From contig NC_086386.1 in NCBI RefSeq assembly GCF_036588685.1, forward strand, positions 34,401,883-34,465,882: a stretch of DNA of 64,000 bases, read 5' to 3'. This DNA comes from Mytilus trossulus (taxonomy: Eukaryota; Mollusca; Bivalvia; Mytilida; Mytilidae). Below, piece after piece: positions 46,610 to 58,055 of the stretch. Within the stretch, counting starts at the first letter, position 1. Each line of letters opens with the position of its first letter. Under the pieces are notes generated by a model that worked only from the letters and a program-made list of their open reading frames with translations, was not told the DNA's origin and did no database searches. The position numbers and the translations under genes are program-made.

Positions 46610-46715
46610 GGACAATGTGTGGCAGAGGTCATATTAAGTGCAGTATTGCAAAGCATGTATGGAACGGATATGAACTCTGCGCCGGAGATTGTCGAATTTG
46701 AGCAAGTTTCTACTA
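46610..46715 (+). repeat. Inverted arm 2: coding-like segment, plus strand
   Basis: It reads AEVILSAVLQSMYGTDMNSA then PEIVEFEQ within the frame 46,538-46,741, and is the inverted partner of 37,870-38,010. The 3' side runs directly into ACTACGTTTA subterminal sequence and the right terminal inverted repeat. Confidence 0.6.
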
Positions 46716-46783
46716 CGTTTAAAAAAAAAATTAAGACGTAGTGGAAACTTCATGGACTTTGTCTCAGTGTGACGGGGGTTTAA

Positions 46784-47500
46784 AATGTCAAACGCGTTTA
46801 GGCTACTTAAGGCTTATCCGCGGCATTATAATCAAACAGTTGGGAGATTCAAGTAATAATTAAATATTGAAGAATATTTTAACCAAAGGCTATCGAGATT
46901 GGGTGATGTATTGCTCAAAAGGGGAGCATGATCTTTAAAAATACTTATAAGATAAAACAAAGTTATTTTTCGAGGTGTTAATTCAGGAATCTATGACTTA
47001 ATGACTTAATGTTTTGGTAAGAAAATATTAAATATCATATTCTTTGTCATTTGCTATATATAGCATTTGATATATATATCTAGTTCAAAACCAATATTAA
47101 AAAACTATATTAATGCTATAATACACCTGTTGAAATTGAAATATATGATGAATAAGATTTAAATAGTAAAAAACTAACGTAAGTCAAATTCTTAGAAGAA
47201 AGAAAAAATTTAATTTTCGATTTACCATAATCATTGAAGAAAGCGCCTGAAGCTTTTATAATTTAATTTAGGTACATGTGCCAGTGTGACAAAAATATAT
47301 GTCGAAAAAGGCGAGAAGCAAACGTTGGTTAATGAAGGGAATTGAAGTTTATCGTACGGTGTTCGTCTTAACGGTATGTTTTGTTTCTTGTTTGTTGAAA
47401 CCATTTTTCCGGTAATAAGATATTTCTTAAGGACATGTCTTATGATCCTCTTATGACTTTCTATGAACATATCTTTATTTGATGAATCATAATTGTGAGT
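46784..47500. other. AT-rich stretch without recognised feature
   Basis: Nothing supported; a minus-strand ORF at 47,231-47,581 is partly inside the adjacent repeat. Confidence 0.35.
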
Positions 47501-47504
47501 TAAA

Positions 47505-47600
47505 TTGAGATTGGAAATGGGGAATGTGTCAAAGAGACAACAACCCGACCAAATAAAAAAACAACAGCAGAAGGTCACCAAGAGGTCTTCAATGTAGCGA
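47505..47600 (+). repeat. Truncated GTGTCAAAGAGACAACAACC repeat
   Basis: It matches the first ~90 bases of the copies at 9,085 and 15,530 and ends at GGTCTTCAATGTAGCGAG. Confidence 0.85.
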
Positions 47601-47944
47601 GCATACTACAAAATGAGAGGGAGGAGTATTATCCAAAATTATTAGGAATTGTTATTAAATTTTTTGGCAGATTTAGTTACTTATAAGGTTCTAATGTAAT
47701 TGTCATTGAGGAAATGCAAGCTTTTATTAAATAGTGTCACACTTATCTAAGCCATGATGGACTGCATAAAACATACAATTACACGAAAACACATTTTGCC
47801 AACATAAGACTTAAAACATATACTTCTGAAACTTTGTGATCGTTGTCCTCTACAGAAAAAGACACGTTCTGGCCTATTTATTGTTGTTCTTTATACATTG
47901 GTGAATTCAAATGTATATTTGACTTCAATAAGATTTATCTTAAA

Positions 47945-48195
47945 AAATTTGTACTAGTTAAAACCATTTTTAAGCAATATTTTGTACAGATTATAACATG
48001 TACGAGGTACTTTTGTACATGTTATAACTTGTATTTTTGCATTATACAAGTTATAACATGTACAACATTTTTGTACATGTTATAACCGGTACAAAATCGC
48101 AACTTGTACACGACATAAATTGTGTACAAGATGTAAGTTTGTACAAATTATAATTTGTACTGAGTTTTTGTACAAGTTATAAGTTTTTTTGCACA
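47945..48195. repeat. Alternating palindromic repeats, TTGTACAAGTTATAA type
   Basis: About eight words such as ATTATAACATGTAC, TGTACATGTTATAAC, ACAAGTTATAACATGTAC and TTGTACAAATTATAA alternate in orientation, so neighbours can pair as 12-17 bp hairpins. A smaller cluster lies at 48,535-48,595 (AACTTGTACAAAATATCTGT). Confidence 0.8.
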
Positions 48196-48599
48196 TTCCT
48201 TCTTGCACCAGGTGATACAGTTTTATCTTCTAAAATGTACTAGTTTAATGTTTTAGATTCAAATTTATATACTTCAACCTAACATTAAGTGCTATTCTAC
48301 TTGTCATCCAACTGGAAATGAGAATACCTGAATGGTTTAAATTCAAATTTTATTTTTCTCCTGGTACCATATTCGTACCCATAAAAAGTCTTGTAATGTT
48401 TTTGTGTCAATGCTCAGTATTACATTTGTAGATTGTATCATGCAGTTGTGAAAATATGACAGAAATATGCGAAACAAAAGACTGCGTGCTTGAATCGTCC
48501 ATTTGTGTTAAACAGTTCATAAAACACTGATATATATAACTTGTACAAAATATCTGTACAAATTATAAATATAACAACTTGTACACAACATATACACAC

Positions 48600-50440
48600 A
48601 ACCATTCTGGAGGTGTGTAATTTCAAATTTTTATCAGCTGTTTCTGTCACGTTGCTACTATACTTCCCACCCAATGGGGTTACATGCAGGAAAAAAACAT
48701 ATTTATTTACAGAGCATCAAGTGCGACAAAATTGATACACATACCGTGCCCTTAAAAATCATAATTGATCTTTCTAACCGCCATTGATACAATTTCAATT
48801 CTAATTCATCTGAGACGTGACGATAAATGAAAGAGACTGATTCATCGTGTACAATTGCACAGATCTGTATCATATAATTTGATACATTAGTGCACACTCT
48901 GAAATGTCTCTGTCTTTAATTTACTGATTATAACTGATCAATTCGTGTTACACAGTAAGTATTACACATCATTTACATGTATTTTTAAAACATTATCAAT
49001 GATCCATGCAAATGAGGTAATGTTCAGATTCTACATGGGCTGCCAGACAAATATGTGCACTTTATAATCATTCAATTCACCATAGTTGATATAATCCTTT
49101 ACGCATTTGAGGAAAAGAATTCACCAAGATAAACTAATCATAAACGTGAGATCATTGTCAGATAAACAATGCCAGTACTTTAATATATGTTCTTCTTGTG
49201 TTTTGTAGTGGGGATGTATAAGTACCCTGACACCTCCACCCTGAGTTTTTGTTTAATGTCTTTCTGCTTTGTAATGATCTGATGAGTTGAGCATTTTTCA
49301 ACTGATTTTTATAGTTTGATATAATGTTGTACTGTTTCATCGATGTTCCGTGTTAGGGGAAGTTTGGCGCGCCTTCTAAATAGTTTAATCGCGCCACATT
49401 CTGTATGTGCCACGAAAATTGGAATCAAACGAATAATAATGAATCCACAGTAGCTAATATTTTGCTCATAGTGTCTGAGAAATTGACTTAACCATGAAAA
49501 GCTAATGCTGACTTTTAAACCATGGAAATGAGGTTAAAGTCGGACAGACATTTAGAATGTACTATACAATCGTTTCATATACCAAAATATAATGACCTAC
49601 TGCTTTAATACCTGAGAAACAGACATTATCGTGAAAACTTAACATTGACCTTAATCAGAGACATATAATACATTGTATTATATGTCTCTGCCTTAATATA
49701 TGAAAATGAAGTCAAGGTCAGATTAAACGTACCAGGCAAACATGTACACCTTACAATCATTCCATACTAGTAGTTAACCTAATGTTCATAGTAGCTAAAA
49801 TACAGACCTGACCACGAAAACTTAAACTTGATCACTGATTCTTGGAATGGGGTCGAGGTAAGTATACCCCTATCTTAGGATATATATACCCTGCAAGGAT
49901 CCCTTGCGTCAAATATAGTTATCCTATCACTCATCTTAAGTGAGAAATTTGCATGAAAATAATTTCTGAACAATGAAAATAAGGTGAAATAACAGACGAA
50001 ACTATTAGAACACAACGCGTTTGTGTAAAATAGAAGAAGATAAATACATCGTATAAAGCATACAGGTCCTCCGTCCCTGAAAAATAAGGATGTGTACATA
50101 AATGTTCGCCGTTGCCTCCATCGCCGCCGAATTAAAATCATTGTGTCTCTCACATTTTTTCTACTTTCGTAGTACCACAGACAAAACCGAAAATCAGAAA
50201 TTTTGACAAATACAGGTATTCATTAAAAATCTTAAAAAGTCATTGCTGTTTTTTTCATGTATTTATTATTTATTGATTATTTTGAATCTTTCGTTTTTAA
50301 CCCAGTTAATGTTTCATATAATAACTATATCGGTGACTACTTTGAGCCTCTCAACTGTTTATCTCTTAAACTATAAGGAAATGCGTTCTCCTATCAGTAA
50401 AATTTTGTCACGATACTAAATTGTGAATTTGGATTTTAAG
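48600..50440. other. AT-rich 5' region of C1q gene 2
   Basis: A short perfect palindrome CAGAGACATATAATACAT / ATGTATTATATGTCTCTG type lies at ~49,657-49,690. Small ORFs are unsupported. The promoter of the C1q gene should be near 50,300-50,440; I cannot mark elements confidently. Confidence 0.4.
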
Positions 50441-50443
50441 AAT

Positions 50444-51695
50444 ATGGAAATGAGACTATTTATTAAGCTATTTGCTGCGATCGTACTAATGACTGAAGCA
50501 TGCTCTTCTTTGATAGAAAAAGATGATTTGATCCAAGTCTTGTTAAAAGAAATTCAAAAGTTGGGAAGTAAAGTTGAAAGACTTGAAACAGAGTGTGTGC
50601 TGAAATCAGATTTATCAGGTAACAGCGACAAATGCTTTTATAATTCATGTTATAGTAATTTGTTGTTGACTTATCCTATATAAATAGAGTCCGTCATAGA
50701 GCGGACTCTTTGAGATTTATTATTTTATAAATGTTTTACAATATTCACTCAAATGATCTACAACGTACTGTTAATAAATAAAATTGATAATAGAAATGGT
50801 GGAAGTGTCAAAGAGACAGCAACCCGATTAAAGTGTAGAAAACAGCAGAAGGCCAACAATGAGTCTTCAACACATTCAGCGCGAAAAGCCCGCGCCCATG
50901 CAGTTGGTCCTTTAAAAAAAGTGTGTATTAGTTCAGTAAAAATGGACGTCACACTAAACTGCAAAATATATAGATGAAAAAAAACAAACATATAAGACTA
51001 CCAAAGGCCAGACGCTCCTGACTTTGGACAGGCTCAAGAATGTGGTGAGTTCAACCTTATGTTTAAACATGTTTTTTTAGAACTCAACCATCCCCTTTAC
51101 ATTAAGCCATTGTAGAATAAAAAAACATACAGCAATAGGCACAGTAATACTCAGTTTAAAAGAAGTCTGAGTACGATCTTAAAATAGGTAACAAAAGAAA
51201 CTATGAAATTAACTTAAATATTTTCCAGACGAAAGACAAAGACGTCTTCTACTACCAGATAATCCTTCAACATATAATATAGCATTCTCTGCATATCTTT
51301 CACATTTGGACAATGGTCCAGCGGTAGGAAAACTTCGAGAAATTGTCTTTGACAAGATTGAGACAAATCTCGGCAACGGATATGACACTTATTCTGGAAC
51401 TTTTCGAGCACCTAAAGACGGGGTTTATGCTTTTACATGGACAATATTCGTCGTTGGTGGTTCAGGTGCAAATGGTGAAGTCTGGACAGAATTGGTAATC
51501 AACGGACAGATTCATGGAACATTGCATGCTGACACGGAAACTACAAGCGACGACGATTCATCAACTGGTTTTGTTATTAAGGTGCTCAATAAAGATGACA
51601 TTGTTTTTATTCGCACCTCAAACATGGCAGTACCCCAAGGACAACTTCATTCTAACCATATGAGATGGACATTCTCTGGTTGGCTAATTGAATGA
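50444..51695 (+). CDS. C1q domain-containing secreted protein, two exons, intact
   Basis: Exon 1 is 50,444-50,618 (donor TCAG|GTAACA) and exon 2 is 51,229-51,695 (acceptor TTTTCCAG), phase 1. The spliced product is ~213 residues (211 if ATG at 50,450 is used). It has a signal peptide (MRLFIKLFAAIVLMTEACSS), a short coiled coil (~residues 22-50, LLKEIQKLGSKVERLE), a basic site ERQRRLLLP just after the splice junction, then a C1q domain. Domain marks are REIVFDKIETNLGNGYDTYS, FRAPKDGVYAFTWTIF, ELVINGQIHG, FVIKVLNKDDIVFIRT and MRWTFSGWLIE. Bivalve proteins of this class are mostly secreted, trimeric, and linked to recognition of microbes; the ligand here is unknown. RQRR could be cut by a furin-like protease. 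The intron contains a mussel repeat (50,775-51,190). Confidence 0.9.
50775..51190 (+). repeat. Diverged GTGTCAAAGAGACAACAACC repeat inside the C1q intron
   Basis: AATGGTGGAAGTGTCAAAGA, AACAGCAGAAGGCCAACAA, GCCAGACGCTCCTGACTTTG and GAAGTCTGAGTACGATCTT follow the order of the long copy at 9,085 with many substitutions. It fills most of the ~610-bp intron and carries overlapping spurious ORFs. Confidence 0.85.
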
Positions 51696-51712
51696 TCTAT
51701 TGTTATTTGAGT

Positions 51713-51728
51713 ATTAAATTTTATTAAA
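51713..51728 (+). terminator. Candidate polyadenylation signals of C1q gene 2
   Basis: ATTAAA occurs at ~51,713 and again at ~51,723, 18-28 bases after the stop codon. Both are the common variant of AATAAA; use is inferred. Confidence 0.35.
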
Positions 51729-51739
51729 ACTTATGAAAT

Positions 51740-52870
51740 GCATTTCTCATTTGTCTCCTTTGAAAAAATCGTCAATATTAGGAAATCATAAAGTCAATGA
51801 AGATATTGATTGTTTGTGATGATCATCTGTGATCAATCTGATAAAAGAGAGGTCAGAGAGGTGGATTATCAAACTCATGAAATAAAATCGATGACGAACA
51901 GCTCGGCAACGCCAAGGTAAGACAAGAAAACGACAAAGTCGACAAAACACAATATAGAAAATTTAAAGACTGGGCAACAGCAACCCCACCGATACGACCA
52001 AGTCCAAGGGTTTACTTATCTCATGTGATCTAAAAGGGTAGGCAGATCGTGCTCTACATGTTGCCCCTTTGTTTATAACATGTTTCACATCACTCTACCA
52101 AAAAGAAAATAAACCTAGACCAAAATACGATATGATAACAGATTTAAAAGAAAATCATATCCGTCCTTTTATAATTAAATATATATATTACATGCTCTAC
52201 TCAATATGTACTTCGGTCATCGCCTTTGCCAAAAAAAAGATTCAATTCTTTTTTTATTATGTTGATGTGCATAAATATATAGCTCTGTTACAACTATCAC
52301 ATAACTTTACATGATCCAAGAAAGCGTACGCCCCCCCCCCCCCCTTTTTGCTTTGGCATTCTTTTTTATAAAATGATTTAGACTTCGTGAACTTTGCCAT
52401 TTCCCGTGTATTTAATTTTTATGCGACAATTCTTTACCATTAAAGATATTTTTCGCTGGTATTTACTGATTGTCAAAGTCATGTGATTCGCTGCGGTGGA
52501 GTTGACTAGTGCGTCGAAAAAACGTCACTAAGTCATTTTGAAATTCAAATTACAGTAACACTTGGCTAAGACTGAGGATGACAATCATGACACCTTCAAA
52601 GCGACACAGGATTGAACAAGAGCGTATTGACTTCTATCTCACTATTCCACCAAACAGATTGTAATACCGTCTATAGACTATTACACTCTCATAAAAAAAG
52701 TTCCACAGCAATATTATTTACCTACGAAAACATGATCAAACATGTTTAACCCCAAACAACCCATCCTATTTTAAAATTACAGCTGAATAATGATCCCCAG
52801 TCAATATTTATAAGCTCGAGATAGATTTAAAGTCTAAGGTACGAACCATTTGATTTGAGGAGGCAGTCTG
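51740..52870. other. Non-coding stretch with a poly-C tract
   Basis: A run of ~15 C followed by T lies at ~52,329. Otherwise I see short ORFs only. Confidence 0.4.
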
Positions 52871-52877
52871 GGTAGGG

Positions 52878-53000
52878 GTCGCCCCGTTATTCCGACACCC
52901 CGTTAGTCCGACACCTCATTTTTCCGACACCCCAATAGTCCGACAAACCATAAGTCCGACACCCCATTGGTTCGACACACCAATAGTCCGACAAAGGTAA
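52878..53000 (+). repeat. Short tandem repeat, ~18-bp GTCCGACACCCC unit
   Basis: About seven copies of CCCGTTAGTCCGACACC and variants (ATAGTCCGACA, TTTTCCGACACCCC, TGGTTCGACACACC). Period is ~17-18 bp. Confidence 0.85.
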
Positions 53001-53945
53001 AAATACGCCAAAATATAAAGGTTAGAGAATAATTTCAAACAATATAAAGAATAGAGAAAATTGTATATCAATTAAAGAATATCTATATACAAAAACGACT
53101 TCTCCCAAAATCCCTACACTCCTTCGTAGATTCTTGATATTTGAACTACTCTTGCTTATATGAGTATATCGCAGAATATCATGTCACCTGTTTGATATTA
53201 CTATTGAAGAAGTACCATGATCACGTCCATAAGACAAACAAAGGTCCTTGCAAGTTTTGGTAAACTAATTTAAGATATGTTCTATATATGGGAACACATT
53301 CTACCAAAAAATAAATGTCATTAGCAGTCTCTCATCATAATGAATCGTGTACACGTGATAAGGTCTCGGATGCAGTCAGAACTGAAAAAAAACTGTCATT
53401 TTACCATAAAGGAGGACAATTGATTCCAACCATTACTATTTCGATTCATATATATACAGTACATAAATTTAATTATCGAACACTGAGAGCCATCACGAGT
53501 GTGTTTAGGTTTATAACATCTATAGTGATATTGTCCAATCGGTAATTATCTTTCTATACAAAGAAGACTTGATTAAGGTTAAAACTTCGATATGAATAGC
53601 TGAAATGTGCTGTCAGAATGAACATGAACTGAATAGTCATGAAATATTTTTCACTGGACATTAGACAAAAATTAACTACTAATCATGTATTCAAACCGTC
53701 ATGTCCATGAATGATGACATAAGTAACAATATTTGTAATTGCATATTCATAAAGCAACAAACTTTCTGTAATTATATTTTAGTTATTTTCATTTGTGTTC
53801 TTTATTGCATCTTTAAAAACACAACTTATCGGTTGTCTTTTAAACAAACCAGGCAAACATGCAACATGAAAATAAATCTAGCAATAAACTCCACTTCTCT
53901 TGACATTGACACTGTTACAGGAATGTACTTGTTTTCATTATTTAT
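53001..53945. other. AT-rich stretch without recognised feature
   Basis: ORFs at 53,315 and 53,701 lack protein-like features. Confidence 0.35.
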
Positions 53946-53946
53946 A

Positions 53947-54213
53947 GATTATCGTTGATCATCTCAACGAGATTGGTTTTCTCGCTTGAGCTGGAACAGC
54001 GAAAGTGAGAAAAGCAATCGAGTTGTGATGATCAATGATAATCTGTTTATCGCTATTTTACCTATGACGACGTTGTCAATTTCAATGTCAATTTCGTTAG
54101 CAACGCCACGTGGTCTCCTTAGTTTCTAGCAATAATTTTTCCATCTCAAGCAAGAAGCATGATATGAAAATTATCACAAAAAAGATCAAAGGAAAAATGC
54201 ACAAAATAGCGAT
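53947..54213. mobile_element. Fold-back element plus TTATCGCTATTTT inverted pair
   Basis: GATTATCGTTGATCATCTCA...GGTTTTCTCGCTT pairs with AAAGTGAGAAAAGC...TGATGATCAATGATAATC (arms ~42 bp). Adjacent, TTATCGCTATTTTACC at 54,049 pairs with ACAAAATAGCGATAA at ~54,197. The combination GTTAGCAACGCCACGTGGTC inside is remembered from mussel DNA. Confidence 0.65.
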
Positions 54214-55200
54214 AATTCTTTTTACCAGTACATTTTTTGGCTGATTCTTTACGGAGAACGCACCAAACTTTACAATTTTCTGTTGGGTTCATCCCTATTT
54301 TAAGCGTTAAATGTATTTGGTTTAAATAATTCGCTCTTCAATAAGTACAAAAATTGTTGCATAAAGACAAACTAAACTTAAATGTTCTTCTCAAACAAAA
54401 TCTTACACCACACCGAATCAACCTCGCATCTTACATACAAACTTTTATTCAGTAAAGCCTAATTGTAGCATTAACTTTCTTATTTCCCTCCTTTGGGAGA
54501 AACACAAAGTAGTGTATCGCCATGTTAGTTATTCGACAAAACTTCAAAAAGTACAGTTAGTTTTACAAAATGTTCGCTAATCGGCATCTCAGTCATATTT
54601 TCTGTATTTGGTTTGAGTAAATATGTGCCATTATTTTCACTAATACCAACCAAACTTGATATTCCTAAGTTGCATTACCTGTTCTCAGTCATTCGATGAA
54701 CAAGGTCAATGAGTTTTGATATCTATTTAAAATTAAAGTGGGAATAGAATTATGGTCACCTTTGCCTTTTTCCATCTAGCGAGGTATATAATATACACGG
54801 TTCCTGATACAATCACCGTAACTATCACCGTGGTTTGTGCGCATGCGCAAGAAACGCCCACCGAATTTCCTACTTTCATTTTTGAAAAATCTTCTATTTG
54901 GAGATAGATTTGTACGCATCTATTTACATTTTATCTGCGAAAGAAAATACACTTGCTCAGTTGCTGAAGTGGCTCTCTTTCTCGTCCTTAAGAGCACACA
55001 TAACTTCTAAAACGTAAAAAAAACATGTGAAAGGTATGAAAAATAATGCATTGTAACAATGAAAACATACATCATCTTTAAATGCAAAATAACATTTTAA
55101 AGGAAAGGAGGCTTCCCCCCCCCCTTTTTCCTTTTCCAAGTACAAAATGTGATCTGGTTCAAAAGAGCCGGACAATTAATACTTTTCATATGTATGTGTC
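54214..55200. other. AT-rich stretch without recognised feature
   Basis: A C10-11/T tract lies at ~55,116. Nothing else is supported. Confidence 0.4.
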
Positions 55201-55254
55201 AGGTCAGTGTTCATAGGAGGTGGCCGAAATGTTTTCTTGGGGAGTCCAGAAAGT

Positions 55255-55720
55255 TTTAAAAAGATTATTATGGATCGTGCATGTATGAGGGGGATAGGAC
55301 CTTTATCAGGGGTCTCATTAGGGTGTTCCGATTCTGGATCCCGCTTACTGTTTTATCAGATTCCCGTATCTTGCTTACACTACATACGTAAGCAATTCTC
55401 ATTTTTTTGTCATTTCCCTGGTCCCGCAAGACCTCATTTCCCGTTTTCATGACACAATAATTTGACTTTCACGTGTCATGCTTACAAATAAATTGGCAAT
55501 CCCATGTCACGCTTAGACATCAATGAGACCCACTTTATCGGGACTCCAAGATCAGGTGTTTTTCGGGATTGACTATTTAGGGATCCAGGAATTTTTTTTT
55601 GAATTTCGGGATGTCGGGATGTCAGGATTTAAATTCGGGATCTCAGGATTTCATGTTTTTAAGCCCAAGAAATCAGGACTCCTCCTACCCCGGTCATGTA
55701 TGAGGGCGATACTTGTTATC
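55255..55720. repeat. Low-complexity dispersed repeat rich in CGGGAT / ATCCCG words
   Basis: It alternates words such as TCGGGATGTCAGGATT, TTCGGGATCTCAGGATTTCA and, on the other sense, GATTCTGGATCCCGCTTA and TTCCCTGGTCCCGC. The ORFs at 55,207 and 55,523 follow from it. Confidence 0.5.
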
Positions 55721-56284
55721 CCGGGAAATCTTGGTACCTCTGTCTTAATGAATAACCCTAAAAAAAAATTGCCAAATGACAATTATAACAGTAATCACAA
55801 CTCTATTCATCTATCAACACACTGAATATATTTATCACCATTCAGTATTAATCATCATTCTGTATTAATCACCACTTTGTACAACACAATATATCTATCA
55901 CCATGCTATATATTTATCACCATTCTGTATTAATCACCACTTTGTGCAACACTGTATACATCTATCACCCTGCTATATATTTATCACCACTCTATAAATC
56001 TATCAACACACTGTATATATCTAAAACCACAGTATATATTTATCGCCACTTTGTACAACACTGTATATATACCTAACACCAACAGTGTTTAATTTAGATC
56101 TTTCTGTATATATTTTTCATTATTGAGCACAATATATATCTATCACCATCTACAATATCTATCACCTAACTTTATCTCTCTTTCACCATACTTTATCTCT
56201 CTATCACCATACTTAATATATATACCACTTCAGATTCAGATATATATATATATGTTTACATGCACACGTATAAAAATTGTGGTT

Positions 56285-56780
56285 TTTATCTAAAACTTAA
56301 TTGATATATCAATGACCTGAGTAAATATTTAACACCCCAATTGATACATCTTTCACCTTTCTTCATATATCTATCATCTTACTTGATACATTTATCACCT
56401 CACTTTATATATTTAGCACTTCACTATAGCTATATATATTGATATCCTCACTATATATACATATATATATATCAATCACCTCACTTTATTTATATATCTA
56501 TCACCTCACTTTATATATCTATCACCTCACTTTATATATCTATCACCTCACTTTATATATCTATCACCTAACTTTACATATTTTCCCCTCAACTTTGAAC
56601 ATCTGTCACCACAATGTATATCTATCACCAAACCTTGTATATCTATCACCACACTTTGTATATTTATCACCTCATTTTATATATCCATCACCACGATTTT
56701 CGTATCCATCATCACACTTAATATATCTATCATCACACTTAATATATCTATCATCACACTTAATATATCTATCATCACAC
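56285..56780 (+). repeat. Large duplicated block in the satellite, copy 1
   Basis: It starts CTTAATTGATATATCAATGA, contains CTTACTTGATACATTTATCA and the TATATTGAT...CTCACT part, and ends in three ATCATCACACTTAATATATC monomers. The same series is at 59,795-60,205. Confidence 0.8.
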
Positions 56781-58055
56781 TTGATATATTTATCACCTCA
56801 CCATATACATCTATCACCACACTGTTCATATATCACAACACTATATATCTATCACCACACTTTGTATATCTATCACCACCCTATATACATCTATCACCAC
56901 ACTGTTCTTATGTTACAACACTATATGTCTATCACCACACTTTTGTTTATCTATTACCACCCAATATTCATCTATCACCCCACTGTTCATATGTAACAAC
57001 ACTTTATATAACTATCACCACACTCTATAAATATCTATCACTATACTTAATATATCTATCACCACACTTTATATATCTATCACCCCACTTTATATATCTA
57101 TCACCACACTATTCATATGTCAAAACACTTTATGTATCTATCACCACACTTTGTATATCTATCACCACCCTATATACATCTACCACCACACTGTTCTTAT
57201 GTTACAACACTATATATATATCACCACACTTTGTTTATCTATCACCACCCAATATACATCAATCACCACACTGTTCATATGTAACAACACTTTATATAAC
57301 TATCACCACACTCTAAATATCTATCACTACACTTAATATATCTATCACCACACTTTATATATCTATCACCCCACTTTATATATCTATCACCACACTATTC
57401 ATATGTCAAAACACTTTATGTATCTATTACCACCCTATATACATCTATCACCACACTGTTCTTATGTCAAAACACTATATATCTATCACCACACTTTGTT
57501 TATCTATCACCACCCAATATACATCTATTACCACACTGTTCATATGTAACAACACTTTATATAACTATCACCACACTCTTAATATCTATCACTACACTTA
57601 ACATATCTTTCACCACACTTTATATATCCATCACCACACTTTATATATCTATCACCACACTATTCATATGTCAAAACACTTTATGTATCTATCACCAAAT
57701 TAAATACATCTATCACCACACTGTTCATATATGTCATAACACTTTATGTATCTATCACCTAATTTTATATATCCATCAACACAATTTTTATATCTATCAT
57801 CACACTTAATATATCTATCATTAAACTTAATATATTTATCACCTCACTAAATACATCTATCACCACACTTTGTATATCTATCACCAAGCTATATACATCT
57901 ATCACCACACTGTTCTTATGTCAAAACACTATATATCTATCACCACACTTTGTTTATCTATCACCACCCAATATACATCTATCACCACACTGTTCATATG
58001 TAACAACACTTTATATAACTATCACCACACTCTAAATATCTATCACTACACTTAA

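Larger units (their letters stand above)
33826..46780. mobile_element. PIF/Harbinger-type element, ~12.95 kb, probably composite
   Basis: TGCCCCCGTCACACT begins at 33,826, and its inverted match AGTGTGACGGGGGTT ends at 46,780. TAA adjoins both ends (33,823-33,825 and 46,781-46,783), fitting the TWA target duplication of Harbinger elements. Just inside, both ends carry related ACTACGT / ACGTAGT-type words. The interior has a HARBI1-like transposase (plus strand) and a convergent partner ORF (minus strand), the standard gene pair. It is far longer than usual (commonly 3-6 kb), because 38,010-46,520 is unrelated AT-rich DNA with bivalve repeats. I infer two related elements fused, or a large insertion into one. 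Confidence 0.7.

Noticed and set aside
50753-50991. ORFs on both strands in the C1q gene 2 intron
   Set aside because: Both fall in a dispersed repeat within the intron.
52326-52350. Poly-C tract as a regulatory or structured element
   Set aside because: It is a simple homopolymer and a similar one is at ~55,116; nothing indicates function.
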